The notes: generated by a model from the sequence alone, not told the origin. 60,114 bases of DNA from Phoronis australis (GCA_002633005.1 NMRA01001071.1:1-60114); one strand, 5' to 3'; shown: positions 10,140 through 20,902, counted from the first letter of the stretch. Translations and numbers: made by a program.

Positions 10140-11940
10140 CTGATCTTTCCGTGACCTCTACTGTGTATATTGACATATCGTGAACAAGCAGCGGCCACAT
10201 GAACTTTGAAACGGCCTGACAATCTGCTTTTGTCGAGTTTCTTTAGCCACTCGCCTAGCAGGCTTTTCCCTCCCTTGATCGGTTGAAAGTTTTGTAGACA
10301 CCTGTCACAAACGTCCCCAGGTACTTCAGTGGTTTTTCTGTGATGGTTGGAATTCTGTCACCTATTGTAAACGCTTGTTGCTTCCTTGGGTCGCCTTTCT
10401 AAGTAATCATATATTTCTACTGCGCTCACTTGAACTTCATCTAGCTTTTCAAAACATAACTATGACGTGTTTTATCCCCACTGGACTCTGCAGGACAGCT
10501 GTTGGACTCTATGGAATTTCGGACCTTTGTACTCAGTCTGTGCTCTAGTCAAAAAGAAGTTCATTGACATAACGAATAGAATGATTGACACAGTGCAACC
10601 AGTCGTTATTTCCTTCTGACGTTCTTGCTATGATGCTGTGGAATTGTTGACTGTGAATCGCATTCTGCAGAAAGAGAAATATTCTTCAGCAAGACTGCCA
10701 TTGAAGTTGGTACATGATTGGTCTCTATCTACCGTTCTGAAGATGAGGAAATGCGCTATGCATCACTAGTGTTTACCATATCCAGCCACACCATTGTTAG
10801 GTTATTTTTTTCACTCTTCGCCTGGTGTACTAAATCGGATATCACTGCGTTGTGTGTTCCAAGCAACCCGAAAAACCCTAGGTAACAAGTACGGAAATGA
10901 ATCTAAACTGATCTATCCCGACTGAATTTTCTTCCTCTGCCTGGCCCAGTTACTTAAGAATGGTCTGTTTCTTCTACAGAACTGAAAAGAGCCTCCATAA
11001 ATGCCGTCTAAGCATTGGGCAGTTGGTGTATAGATTGAACGACATTCCCGATGGACCTGGAGCAGATACTAATCGAGGTTTCCTAAATTATGTCATCGAC
11101 CTCGTTCTTTATATCGCCAGTGTCAAAAGATGTTATCGGAGGTTGGTCTGTCATCCCACGCTAAGTCCTATTGGTTCTTCCTTGTGCTCGTTGTGGACTC
11201 CGGCGAGAAGGTCTTCTAGCGTCTTTCATGAGTCCTGCAGAGTCCTGCTTTTCTTCTACCCAAGCAAATCGGATACATACTTGTAAGAATTCTTCATGAA
11301 CATGTCGCGCTTACTTGTATGCATTTTCTTTCCTTTTCTTCACAATGTTTTCTGCTTTGAGAAGTGTCGAAAGTCTTTTCCTGACCTGTCCCGTAGTTTG
11401 GCTAGACCATCTCTGTCATCTGGAAAGCAGTCTTTCCACAGTCGTTCCAGCTGTCTAAGCTCCTTTTGATAGCCTGTTATCTCTCGGTGCCGCCTATTAG
11501 GACCTCTGTTGCTTGCCCTTTCCTCTTGTCGGTACTGACATGCTACACTATTCGTGTAATTGATTGGAGCATTGCGTCCATCGAGCCTTTTAGAGTCACT
11601 GTCAAGATTTCCTCTAAGTCTCGGTCTAGGTTACTTCAAGTCTGGTTTGTCATATGATGGTGGCCACTTTATTCTTCCCTTCCTTTGGGCTTCTTCCTGG
11701 CTTAATAGGTTGTCAATGTTGTGGCGTGGTTGTTCTTCAAAGACGGTGTCTTCTGCTGGTTTGTCGGGTTCCTGCAACTCAGCTGGAAGGTCGCTGGCTT
11801 TGTGAATTGATCCCTGGTCAATTTCCTCCCTCCTATGACTGGACGTAGCACCCAAGCATTGCCTAGTTATTTGTTCCAGACTTTTTATCCTACCCTGATG
11901 TAACGATACGGACGAATGTCGTCGTCCTCATTCTAGTGAG
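10140..11940 (-). pseudogene. R2/HERO-like non-LTR retrotransposon relic
   Basis: Read on the minus strand, fragments in shifting frames follow the order of a known class of reverse-transcriptase ORFs in aquatic animals. First comes RKGRIKWPPSYDK (11640-11690), then a basic helical stretch with RQLERLWKDCF (about 11430), SAPGPSGMSFNLYTNCPMLR (about 11050), VISDLVHQAKSEKNNLTMVW then LDM (about 10800, RT motif A region), PTITEKPLKYLG (about 10330) and WPLLVHDMSIYTVEVTE (about 10170). Many stops and frameshifts separate them, so no intact enzyme remains; the fragments fall below family length and the catalytic YxDD box was not found intact. Clade assignment (R2/HERO/NeSL group) is from memory of family layout and tentative. 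It lies just 3' of secreted-protein locus 1, on the same strand. Confidence 0.7.
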
Positions 11941-11961
11941 CACCGTTACATTGGACACACG

Positions 11962-12348
11962 GTGTTTTCTCTCTTTCGACAGCTGTCCATGAACTTGCAG
12001 GGGTGGTCCATTCAAGATCATTTTGTACACCAACATGGCCGAAAAAAAATAACTAGGCAAGAAATAGTAGGTAATACCATCATTCGATATGCTGAAAACG
12101 ACAGATTTCGGCTTAAGGTTTTGGAATCGCTATTAACCAATCTCGAGTTGAATGAGCATCTCACAGGTGTGAACCGCACGCTGGCTCTGTTTCCGTATGG
12201 TTGCGGGCTTTCCACCGTGCGTTGCAATCACACTCTCTGCTTGTATGCTCCTCTTCCCGCTGTCACGTGTATTTCACTGTTTACCTCGCTATGTATGTGT
12301 TCATGCCATTTATTGCCTGATGATGAGACATGGAGTCTCGAGATATAG
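11962..12348 (+). pseudogene. Possible Penelope-like C-terminal (GIY-YIG-type) fragment
   Basis: A 128-codon plus-strand open frame. Its first half reads like the region that ends reverse-transcriptase/GIY-YIG retroelement proteins: GWSIQDHFVHQHGRKKITRQ, then EIVGNTIIRYAENDRFRLKV, LESLLTNLELNEHL and GVNRTLALF. In such elements the block contains the final His/Arg/Glu elements of the nuclease fold and a conserved 'E..LI....P.LN' tail. The reverse-transcriptase part is absent upstream, so this is a 5'-truncated remnant. The second half of the frame (Cys-rich) is probably 3' untranslated DNA read through. A degenerate hammerhead-like fold lies at 12317-12345. Confidence in the family is moderate to low. 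Confidence 0.4.
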
Positions 12349-12349
12349 C

Positions 12350-12615
12350 TAGTGTTTTAATTTGTTTGTTGGTTATGTCTCTCGGTGTTTCAGTACGTAG
12401 CTGTCCACCCGAAGAAAAGAGATTATTTCGACATTGCTAGCGAACCAGTATCAAGCTTGCAAACAATAGAAGTCTAGTCGTATTTTCAACGAAGTTTGTG
12501 AAAACGAAGGGCTGCTACCGAACTATGCTCTACGTATGTTGATGTCTAGATTCAAAGTTGAGTTTCTATCCGTGGTCGTTGCCATCATATCTGTTAACGA
12601 GTTCTTCAAAAACAT
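12350..12615. other. No gene recognised
   Basis: Unassigned linker between the Penelope-like fragment and the 3' end of secreted-protein locus 1. Confidence 0.4.
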
Positions 12616-15600
12616 CAGCAACTTCTATTTTTGGGTTCGTATGTTACATTTGAAGCCCTACTCTTCCTATTTCTCACCCATCCCTCGCATGCTAGGTCTC
12701 TCCTTGCCACCCGAAGGCGGTGCTTCCCAATGCATGAGCAATTTGGAATTATTTTTCTACCTTCATAGACAAACTAATTAATTCCCAACAGCCAGTTTTA
12801 TTTCATATTGAAGGTACAATTAAACCTAATTTAAAGGTGGGTGCTATAAGACATGTTTCCAGGGACTGGTTTCTAAAAAAATTGACTTGTCTGAGATTAG
12901 CCTTAAATTTCAGTCAATTTTACCATAAAACGTGGATTTGTCTCTAGCCAGTTTCAAGAAAGAAGTCTTAAGTTTGATTTAAGCTTTTGACTTTTAAGTT
13001 TTGTTTCAATTTTTGCTATCTTAACCTATGTGGAAGTTTGCAAGTTGATACAAATCTTCGACTTAATTTAAAAGTGTATTGAAATCAATGCTGGTCGCTT
13101 TTGACGCAAATCCCCAGAATCTGTATACCGTTTCAACGGAAACACCTGTTCTTTCGGCAATAGCCTTAATTACATTTTTCATCACACGCCAATGTCTTTC
13201 CATTGTCCTCCTTCGAAATAGTTGCGCGCCGACGGCTGAAACGAAACGTAACGCCGCCAGGGTCAATAGCTTAATTTTACAAACGACATGAATAGGGAGA
13301 TTTTTTTGATTTTTTTAAATACGTTTATTTACCCAGAAAGCACATCATTAATGAATAGTAGATACGGCTTGGGTTGGGTAGCCCCAACTACGTATATTTG
13401 CAACTTACTAGAGTATAATACATCATATTAATTGAACAAATTAAGTATTTTGAAAATACTCCTAATGATTGGGCGAATAATTAACCGAGAATAATGTAAA
13501 AAGGGGGGGGGGGAGGAACGCGAAGGGGAAGGACTTTCATACACTCATTCACACTCACATTCACACAGTTTAATTAACTAATATGTTTACATTTGCGTAG
13601 GTGCATATTCATGAAAAGGTAAATTTTCTTGTAATACAACAGAAGTGGTTAAAAAATAACACCATATATTGTTTGAATCATTTTAAAAAGATGCCTGCAA
13701 AACCCTCCACTGTTCTGAAGTTTTATCCGTGGCATTAAATACAATGAGGTTCACTGCGTCAAAAAGTATAAATCTAAACTTATTAAAACAAGGTTGAGAC
13801 CCATCTCTCGATGATGTATAAATATAATGTTGGGCATGAGTGTATATGGTATTGAAGATTTCACTTAGATTGCCAAAGAAGCAAACTAAGAAGTGGTACA
13901 TAGATGGCTCAGTGTGTAAATTAAAAACTTTACTTATGAAATGAGGCAAAAAACATATGCTGAAAAGTCTGGACTTCGCCAGAGTAGGGGCATTGGTCTG
14001 TTTGTGAAATACCAATTATTTTTAACATTTTGTTTGTATAAATTCTTTTGTGAATGAAAAGGTATTTAAACATTGTCAAATGAGGGTTTATGGGTAGATT
14101 GAAAGGGAGATTATATATTTCTTTAATTTCGGCGTCTGTGTAATAGTTGAGTAAAAACGCATAGTTATCTGGTTTTACAGAAAACTTGTGAATAAATGTG
14201 TTTTGATCCATGAATTAGAACTATTGAAGAATAAAAATGTAATGTTACTACAACTAGCAATCCTTCTATCCGACACACTCAGAACTTTCTTCAAGGTCGT
14301 TGTAGTGGAAGAAAATGGTATGATAGACGTATCCTTTAAGTTAATGCTTTCCCATTTAAGAAGTTTGTTCTGGCTATCTAAAAAATCTTCACATAATATG
14401 AGGCCTGCATTCTGCAGATCTTGGTAAAATAATGATTTACCGTTAACAGTTAAGTTACAATTGTTCCATATCACTTGTTTGGCTATTGGTACTTCATTAA
14501 AATTTCAGGATTAAGAATATCCAAGGTTGTGAAAAAATCTTTCTAAAAAGGGTTTTTAATTTCGCATTTTAGGGTTTTCAGTTGAAAATTAGATGAAAAA
14601 ATGAGGACACCGCCAATACGACTGAAAAGATGCCTCGGGTATATCTTCCAACTTGACTCATCCTCTGTATTAAAACGCTTGACCCAATTAAATAATAAAT
14701 TTAACATGATCAGTTCCATGTTAGGATATTTCAAACCACCCTCTTGATATGGCGAAATAGTTACGGTTTCTTTAATTTTTGGTGGTTTATTTAACCAAAT
14801 AAATTCTCTGATAAGTTTATTAATTTCACGAATTATTTTTTTTGGTGATACCCACAGTTGACACCCCATGAATGAGTTTCGATAAACCCAAAGTTTTCGT
14901 AAGGAAGATTCTGCCTTTTATGGACAAATTTCGTATTTTCCAAATATTAAACAGGTTTTTAAGCTTTTGAATTTTATCATCAATATTGAGTTTTTCAGCG
15001 TCATCCACTTTTCCGCCAAAGAATACTCCTAGACTTTTAATGGGCTTTTGAGGCCAGCTGATTCCGTAAAGTGGTTTACGATTTCGGTGCATTGTTGAGG
15101 CAAACATCCCTTGGCATTTTTCATAATTCAAATGGAGTCCAGATAATGTTCCAAAATAATCTAAAAATCTAAAACAGTTATTGCCAGATTCTACATCTTT
15201 AATGAAAAGAACTGTATCGTCTGCATACTGTGCAATTTTGATTTCGTGATTGGCTATTGTGAAGCCTCTAATTAATTCATTGCTTCTGATATGATGTGCA
15301 TAACTTCCGCACACAGGACGAACAGCGGACTTGATAGTTGGTCTCCTTGTCGGAGGCCTTTCTCTATGTTAAAATACTGTGATGCAAATCCGTTGTTCAA
15401 CACACATGACGAAATTCCAGAATGCAATGTACGGATTCTATTGATAAAAACGTCACTAAAATCAAAAGCTTTTAAGGACTGAAATAAAAAACTCCCATTT
15501 TACAGTATCGTACGCTTTCTTGAAATCCAGGAATACAATGTGACAGAGGGTGTGCTTTTCTTTATAAACTTCAACCATATCGTCAATTACACGCATAGGG

Positions 15601-18600
15601 AGATAACTTGATAAACATTATACCAAGATGATGTATAGTTCATAGAATGAAAGAATTATGCGGTAAAGGAGTCTTATTATTGGTCATAGAGGACACGTAT
15701 TTCCATGTATATCCATTTTGTACGATCCTACGCGCAGTTTAACATAGATATTATATCACTGTTAGAAAATTGCTCAATTTTGCATGGGCTTCGCACCACA
15801 AGGGGTGAGATTGGGGGGAGGGGGCTTTAGCCCTATTTTTTCAGTGCTGTGCTGCCCATGTTTTGACCAACTTCGGAGCATGTGGTAGAAACGGCTGATG
15901 GGACGCATACGAAACTTCACAAACTATGAATCACACAAGTCCGAATGCTTGTCAAACGTTTCACTTTTGCGTGAGGGTTTATCTAAAAGACGAATGTTAC
16001 AGTTTTTACGGAAAAACTCATAAGTTCTTTCAAACGAAAATGATATGGCAATTTAAGAAATTGCACCAGCGTTTCTTAATAATAAATCTTGAACACTTAT
16101 GTCAAATAAAATTGGGTCGTGTTCTTGATCACGTTATTTTTCTATCAATGCACCTTTCGTTTTTTGTTAAACTGAATAGATGCGTGGTCTCGTGACCCAA
16201 TTAATGCCGAATTGTTTAAAGTCAAAAATCTTCATGCCTTCAACATTAAAATTAATAAATATAACTTTTACTGAATTAAAATCTGTATTTATTCAGGAAG
16301 TTGGCTACATACACAGAGTTGACTATAAAAAGGACATTGAACCTTGATAGTTAAACTATAGTCACGCGTAGAAGTTTTCGTCAACTTCCAAAACATTGGA
16401 TCAACTTAACGCACACGTACACACANATATATATATATGTGTATATTAATGTAAGAGCTGGCCATGAAGGGTAATTATAATTACATGAAATATGGAGATT
16501 ACATCCCACTAATATGTTGATAGTATCTACCACTAAGTGTGCAATATTACGATATGCATTATTTGGTATATGCTAAAAGGATTCCTTTGTTTCCGAGAAT
16601 GAACATACCTGGCTCTGAACATATGCAGTACTTTATCTTGTAACTGTATAAATGAGAGAATGAAAAAATCCAATTAGTTTAGTAAGTGAAGTTGTTCTTA
16701 ATCAGTCAGGATAACAATTATGTCATGATTACTTAAACCCTATAATCAGCAGAATACCTGCATCAAAACTACCAAAGCAATATACGCACAAACATTCTAA
16801 GCGTTTATTATTTAAAATTAAAGTAGATATTCTACGTCCCGTGGTGAAAATGTTTTAGGTGTCTATTCCAGTAAGCCGTAATTCCATTTCTCAGACCAGG
16901 ACGGATCGAGGAATTGGCTTCACGCCCCACGCAAGTCTAATAAGGTAAAAGCCAAAGTCACGTCAAGCCCGGATAGATCAATCAAGCGGCAATGAATTTT
17001 CCTGTTGAAGCAATCAAATGAACTCCATTCAGTCCATGATGTCATGTTGTGAAATTAGGAAAGGTAACTCGCTGCATCTAATTGAGAACCAAAACATTAA
17101 CAGAAACAGTTTCAAAGATTGAGTTGCAAGGGACTTAAGGGGGTAGGGGCAAGTCATTGAGCCGTGGATGCACATGAAGTCCTTGCTGTTTAGTGTGAAA
17201 TAGTTTTATTACCCATGTTAGCGTGTATACTCACGGCAGCTTCTCATGGCAAAATCATTCAAGTCAAATTAGTTTGGCCAAACTGGAAAGGATACACCGT
17301 GGGGACTGTTTTCGCTTATGTTCAAGGTTGCGTTGCGTAGATGCAAGAACCTCGCGAAAACGCAAAATATTGTCATGCAATTCAACCAAAACACGTGACC
17401 ACAATGCAAGCGAAGAACGTGGTCACGTTACTTTCATTCGCAAAATTCTTCACCTACGGAACACAACCTTGCCAAACAGCATCCTTTGTTGCGCAAGAAT
17501 AGTTTTGAATGGACTAATTACAATACGTAATGATTGCAATTTGATTTCAGCAGGAGCACAAACATTAGTGTAGGTTCAGAAATTAACGTTTTCTCATAGC
17601 CTTTGGCGAGCAAAATACCAATCGGTTATGCGACCATCTTCAACATATATGTCCTCACGAGTGATTATGGAGGGACTTAGAAAAATGTCTTGGAACATCG
17701 TAACTGGCTTATCACTTTCACACGATACTTTGAAAGTTCTCCAACTTGTTTCGACTCATTTCATACACGAACGCAACGTGTCTAATTAAGGATTCGAAGT
17801 TATCGGCTTTGCAGGTATTAATTAATCAAATGTGCGCACTGCTACGTCATAGAGATTGTAATGAGCCAATGAGAGACTGCGTTGGGACCTGCGTGCAGGG
17901 AGCTATGAGCGTTTGTGATAGGCAATGTATGGGGAGACTTGTACTAGTTGAAGGAAGTAGTGCTGGTGAATGAGGACAGGTGTTAATCACTTCAATCCAC
18001 AGTGGTGACACCTGCACACCATTCCATCATGCCACGTTACAAAAACTGAATACAGCGACTGGCCAGCAACATCATGGTAGCAAAATCGAATATACCACGG
18101 AACAAATAACACCGGCATCTCTTGCTAAAATGCCGTTCCCAGTTATTCCAAATATAATTTTAAAAAAGGAAAGACACAAAATTTCTTGACAATATTTCGG
18201 TGATCTTGGTCAGTACTCAAGCAGTCGTGTGAGTTACTTGCTGCATTCTAAGGTGTTAAAAGTATTACGTACATGTACATCAAACCCCGCCCTTCCTGCC
18301 GTTCTTCTTAACCTCGAATTGTGTGGAGCAGGGCTTACATTTCACAAAAAAATGTCATTAAAAGTATGAGCGTGAAAAACCGTAAACTGTCGAGCATTTC
18401 GTACACCAAAGAATCTGGCAAAAACGCAAGATCACGCGGGAGAGATACGGCCATTTATTTCAAATTAAACACGTGGTCACTCTTGCTTCCTTCGCGAGAA
18501 TCACGGTCTTGTCTACCGAACTGGACCTGGTCAGGTGCTTTTATAGAGCTCTTTCAAAACGGTACTTTACCTGAAGATAGTGACAACCTTCGGGACAACT

Positions 18601-20755
18601 TCTATACCTCTTGCAATTGGACATTTTCCAATGTAATACCAAGTTTTACTGCCGTTGTACGTCCTGTATCCAGCGTCTCTACCTGAAAACGAATTGTTGG
18701 AGTCAGCTTCGTAACAGTTGGTCACAAAACATGAACATTTGTTGTGCAAGAGTGGAGGTGTTTCAAACATGTATTTGCAGATGTGTGAACTTCAGTCAAA
18801 TTCTAGGTCATCAGTGAGGCAATGATTGGTCGTATGGCTGAAAGTCGTACATGCACATGAAACCCATCGGGGGACATCCGAGACACCTAAGATATTTTCG
18901 TACCCTCAAATTTTCCCTCGGAAGTGCACGTTATCTGTGCAAGTGCAGTCGTCAGTCACACGGCAAATCGTACGACTTTCGAACTGAAGAATTAGTGGCC
19001 CCATGGCTGAAGGTTGCACCTGCGCATATAACGTTCAACCTCAAGCTTACGAAAATAACAGAGGTGTTCCAGATGCCCACACAAATCAAATCGTCGTGTG
19101 TCAATGATTGTAGCAACGTGTCTCCCGGTATGATATTTCACCGGGAAGGAGCTAAGCCACTGCGCATGCATATAGCATGCTCATGTTTAGCATGATATGC
19201 GCTTAATCGACCTCTTAATAAAACTTTTTATCCCATACGCGTTGAATCAGTCGAGGAAAATACGGCCATGTAATAAAGTTTTCCGTATTCACCTCCCGCA
19301 CTACTTCAACAATGACCTCTGACATGAAAAGTTCAAAAGGTAGGTCAATGTTGAATCGACGTCGTTAGCCGGTTTGATCACCAAACTTTCGGAAAAAATT
19401 AAAGTAGTACCATCATAGCAGTGTAAATAATACTCAACATACAATCGGGTTTCAATCTTAACATCTGGAACAGGACTGTTTATCGTATGACAGTTCTGTC
19501 TCAGTTTCCATTTGCTAAATATTTTATCGTCTGCAACTCAGGCGCCGATTCCTCGGTAACTACAATTTCAAATATTGTTCTTAACTGTTTTCAGGAGATG
19601 TTACAAGTTAATTCAAAAGTTACCCTTGTTTTCATCTTTGTTATATCTTTTCAAGAAATAAATCGTCACATTTAAAACTGTTTCTGTTACTAGAGAAAAC
19701 TTGCAACCTAACGCGCAAGTGCATACATATAGGATGTGATCCGCCACGTGAACAGTCTTGGTGAAGTATTTAAAAAAATCTGCGGAAAAAACGAAAGAAA
19801 CTTAGGAATTCGAAGCGTTTGGGAAAAATACGAAACGTACCTCGATTGGCGTAGATGAAGTAATATCCCACTCGACATTATTTCGCGTATCGACCTGGAC
19901 CTTCAGTCTCGCAACTCTCGGTACGTTTTGTGTATTTATCTGAACTATAACTAGTCACGTAGTAAGTCAGAAGAAGCTAGCTCAGTTCTGTTCTGAAGCA
20001 ACAACGTCAATAAAGCAGCTCCGCTAAATTAACTATCCACATAAGCATGGGTGCAAATACCAATACACGCTGACCTGTGGTGTCTGATACGGAGGACGTG
20101 CACAAGTAGGATTGTTATTGATGTTTGCCTTAATTTGCATAAGTTATGCACATTCGCGATGTATCCACCTCCAAAGTAGCTCCATAGAGACATGGGTGAA
20201 ACCTCTAAATAATCTATCTGCAGTGCTTGGGGAGGAAACTATAAGCATAAATATAATTTTACATAATGGCGTCACGGTCTGAATATTAAAAATGCTTAAG
20301 GATCATGGTGTGGGGTGCGCATAGACAGGAAACAATTAAAAATCTTATGCTACTGAGAAATTCTAGATACTCATTTCCGGCTGCCGGACTAATTATGATT
20401 TACGTGTATGGCATTTCTTCGAAATATCTCATTGTGTGAAGCCTATGCGTTATTTGTTTATTTCCAAAGTCATTGCATCCCGTCTTTAGAAAAACTTGTG
20501 GTGGCAGAATTTTTTTATAAATGTTGGATTGGAATAATTAGGCAACAGCTGTACACAGAATTTTGTTGATCACACAACAGTAATATCGTTAAAAATAATT
20601 AATCGTGAACATTGTCGTAGGCGCAGTAAATATTGGATTTGTAATTAAGTTAAATACTTACACGGGTGACTGGCGTACACACTTTGTGCGTCCTGACAAG
20701 CGAAGGTCAATGCAGCTAATATTACAGCTAAGCCTCCCATAAACATCGACGCCAT
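12616..20755 (-). CDS. Locus 1: small secreted protein, four-exon gene model
   Basis: Gene-level entry; the exons are listed separately. On the minus strand: exon 1 20662-20755, exon 2 18571-18682, exon 3 17235-17282, terminal exon from 13235 with AATAAA at 12802-12797. Joins are phase-compatible: exon 1 ends in phase 1 and exon 2 restores a Cys codon; exon 2 ends in phase 2 and exon 3 restores Ser. Translation through the joins stops in exon 3 (TGA at 17264-17266), giving about 74 aa with an N-terminal signal peptide. I do not recognise the family. The product should be exported. Two paralogous loci follow in the same orientation (36.9-46.9 kb and from 47.1 kb). An L1/Tx1-like LINE and a MITE sit in the introns. 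Alternative: an old dispersed repeat that carried gene exons. Exon-level conservation without indels argues for genes. Confidence 0.5.
12797..13235 (-). other. Locus 1 terminal exon / 3' region with poly(A) signal
   Basis: A strong acceptor, CGTTTCGTTTCAG, precedes 13235. AATAAA occurs on the minus strand at 12802-12797. The block is homologous to 37216-37382 and 47445-47611, where the acceptor, the following sequence and AATAAA are kept. In loci 2 and 3 the exon opens with C-TAA, an immediate stop in the phase required. In locus 1 this position has changed to C-CGT, but a stop is already present in exon 3. If exon 3 were skipped, locus 1 would add a tail containing KTLACDEKCN before a stop. 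A 67-codon frame here with AIAERTGVSVETVYRFW resembles a helix-turn-helix by eye, but it crosses the acceptor and is not kept in the paralogues. Confidence 0.45.
13300..15615 (-). mobile_element. L1/Tx1-like LINE, 5'-truncated and frameshifted
   Basis: On the minus strand the element reads through the reverse-transcriptase palm and thumb and a C-terminal zinc-knuckle-like region. Landmarks are VFLDFKKAYDT (15500-15538, motif A), GLRQGDQLSSPLFVLCAEVM (about 15310-15370, motif B), KIAQYADDTVLFIKD (about 15200-15245, the YADD catalytic box), WKIRNLSIKGRIFLTKTLGL, WLNKPPKIKETVTISPYQEG and a tail with CPYSGEVQTFQHMFF. Two one-base frameshifts are visible in the palm (one near 15460-15470, one near 15300), and further shifts follow, so it is inactive. 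The 5' end is cut at about 15615; the 3' UTR probably runs to about 13300, where T-rich plus-strand sequence could be the poly(A) end. It interrupts the terminal block of locus 1, whose homology to 47.1-48.2 kb resumes at about 15620. Confidence 0.85.
15620..16190 (-). other. Locus 1 intron 3 block (paralogous to 47.7-48.2 kb)
   Basis: The sequence with ATGTATAGTTCATAG and GCGGTAAAGGAGTC resumes homology to 47735-47820 and 37495-37570 immediately after the LINE. No exon seen. The 89-codon plus-strand frame at 15926-16195 has no motif. Confidence 0.5.
17235..17282 (-). CDS. Locus 1 candidate exon 3
   Basis: 48 nt bounded by a pyrimidine-rich acceptor (GTGTATCCTTTCCAG) and donor GTGAGTATA. The paralogous segment at 49240-49287 has the same length with an equally good acceptor and GTGAGTTTA donor. 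In the frame set by exon 2 it reads Ser (split codon), LAKLI and a TGA stop at 17264-17266. The locus 3 copy reads [15 protein letters not shown] with no stop. Tiny exons are hard to prove; the conserved splice signals and equal length are the evidence. Confidence 0.35.
17323..17471. mobile_element. Small TIR element in block R2, copy A
   Basis: Ends CAAGGTTGCGTTGCGTAGAT and, inverted, CAAGGTTGTGTTCCGTAGGT. The interior has AACACGTGACCAC. The copy at 49327-49444 has matching ends (CAGGGTTGCGTTCC / GGAACGCACCCTTG). It is present at the same place in both paralogues, so it inserted before the duplication. Confidence 0.6.
17837..17882. promoter_or_regulatory. Conserved TACGTCA + CCAAT block, locus 1
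   Basis: A segment of about 46 bp running from CACTGCTACGTCA to GAGCCAATGAGAGACTGCGT. It is far better conserved than its surroundings in all three R3 copies (also 39850-39895 and 57644-57689). TACGTCA resembles a CREB/ATF half-site and CCAATGAG a CCAAT box (NF-Y type), spaced about 17 bp. It lies within the intron between exons 2 and 3. A regulatory role is inferred. Confidence 0.4.
18571..18682 (-). CDS. Locus 1 exon 2 (Cys-containing mature region)
   Basis: 112 nt between acceptor TTCGTTTTCAG and donor GTAAAGTACC. The entering phase completes a Cys codon with exon 1 (T|GT). Readable motifs are AGYRTYNGSKTWYYIGKCPI and ARGIEVVPKVVTIF. The locus 3 exon at 58602-58713 has the same length, the same phases and a kept donor, with the core Y-R-T, K-T-W-Y-Y, C-P-I-A-R, I-E-V-V and K-V retained while about 13 of 36 residues differ. 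No indel in 112 nt, against frequent indels in flanking intron DNA, indicates coding constraint. The two Cys (split codon and the CPIA Cys) could form a disulphide. Family not recognised. Confidence 0.6.
18706..19983 (-). other. Locus 1 intron 1, unassigned
   Basis: No second copy in the window and no coding segment recognised. The 114-codon plus-strand frame at 18851-19195 has no motif. Confidence 0.4.
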
Positions 20756-20790
20756 TGTTCAAGTTTTCAGTACTTTCTGCATAGGGTTCT
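19984..20790 (-). repeat. Block R4, locus 1 copy
   Basis: Aligns closely with 46169-46960, from CAGTTCTGTTCTGAAG to the microsatellite just upstream of exon 1. It contains the first part of intron 1, the signal-peptide exon and the proximal 5' region. Confidence 0.8.
20662..20755 (-). CDS. Locus 1 exon 1: signal peptide
   Basis: Starts at ATG 20755 in a good context (GAACAATGG) and ends at a consensus donor, T|GTAAGTATT, in phase 1. It encodes 31 residues: a short start MASMFMGG, a hydrophobic core LAVILAALTFA, then [12 protein letters not shown], a classical cleavable signal peptide with likely cleavage after the core. The locus 2 copy (46832-46925) has identical length and donor. The bases just upstream (TACTGAAAACTTGAACA) are shared with locus 2; beyond that lies a CA/TA microsatellite, so the promoter is not evident. 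Confidence 0.6.
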
Positions 20791-20856
20791 ACATATATAT
20801 GTATACACGCATACACACACACGCACGCACACACACACACGCACACACACATGTAT

Positions 20857-20890
<34 letters not shown>

Positions 20891-20902
20891 ATATATATAT
20901 AC
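20791..20902 (+). repeat. (CA)n/(TA)n microsatellite
   Basis: A CA-rich run followed by a TA run, directly upstream of locus 1 exon 1. The corresponding position in locus 2 (46961 onward) also carries CA/TA repeats. Isoleucine/tyrosine-rich open frames over it are artefacts. Confidence 0.95.

Larger units (their letters stand above)
16185..17735 (-). repeat. Block R2, paralogous to 48244-49665
   Basis: About 1.5 kb that aligns in the same orientation with 48244-49665 with many indels. It contains candidate exon 3 of the secreted-protein family and a small TIR element. The third N of the window lies at 16426 within a (TA)n/(CA)n run. Block R2 is missing from locus 2, where a composite hairpin MITE stands in the equivalent place. 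Confidence 0.7.
17745..18705 (-). repeat. Block R3, locus 1 copy
   Basis: Aligns with 39770-40620 (locus 2, truncated) and 57560-58735 (locus 3). Contains exon 2 at its upper end. Locus 1 lacks a segment of about 190 bp that loci 2 and 3 share (40440-40620, 58235-58420), either a deletion here or an insertion there. Confidence 0.7.

Noticed and set aside
13063-13266. Helix-turn-helix-like AIAERTGVSVETVYRFW frame
   Set aside because: It overlaps the acceptor of the locus 1 terminal exon, is not kept in loci 2 and 3, and bacterial-type HTH similarity by eye is weak.
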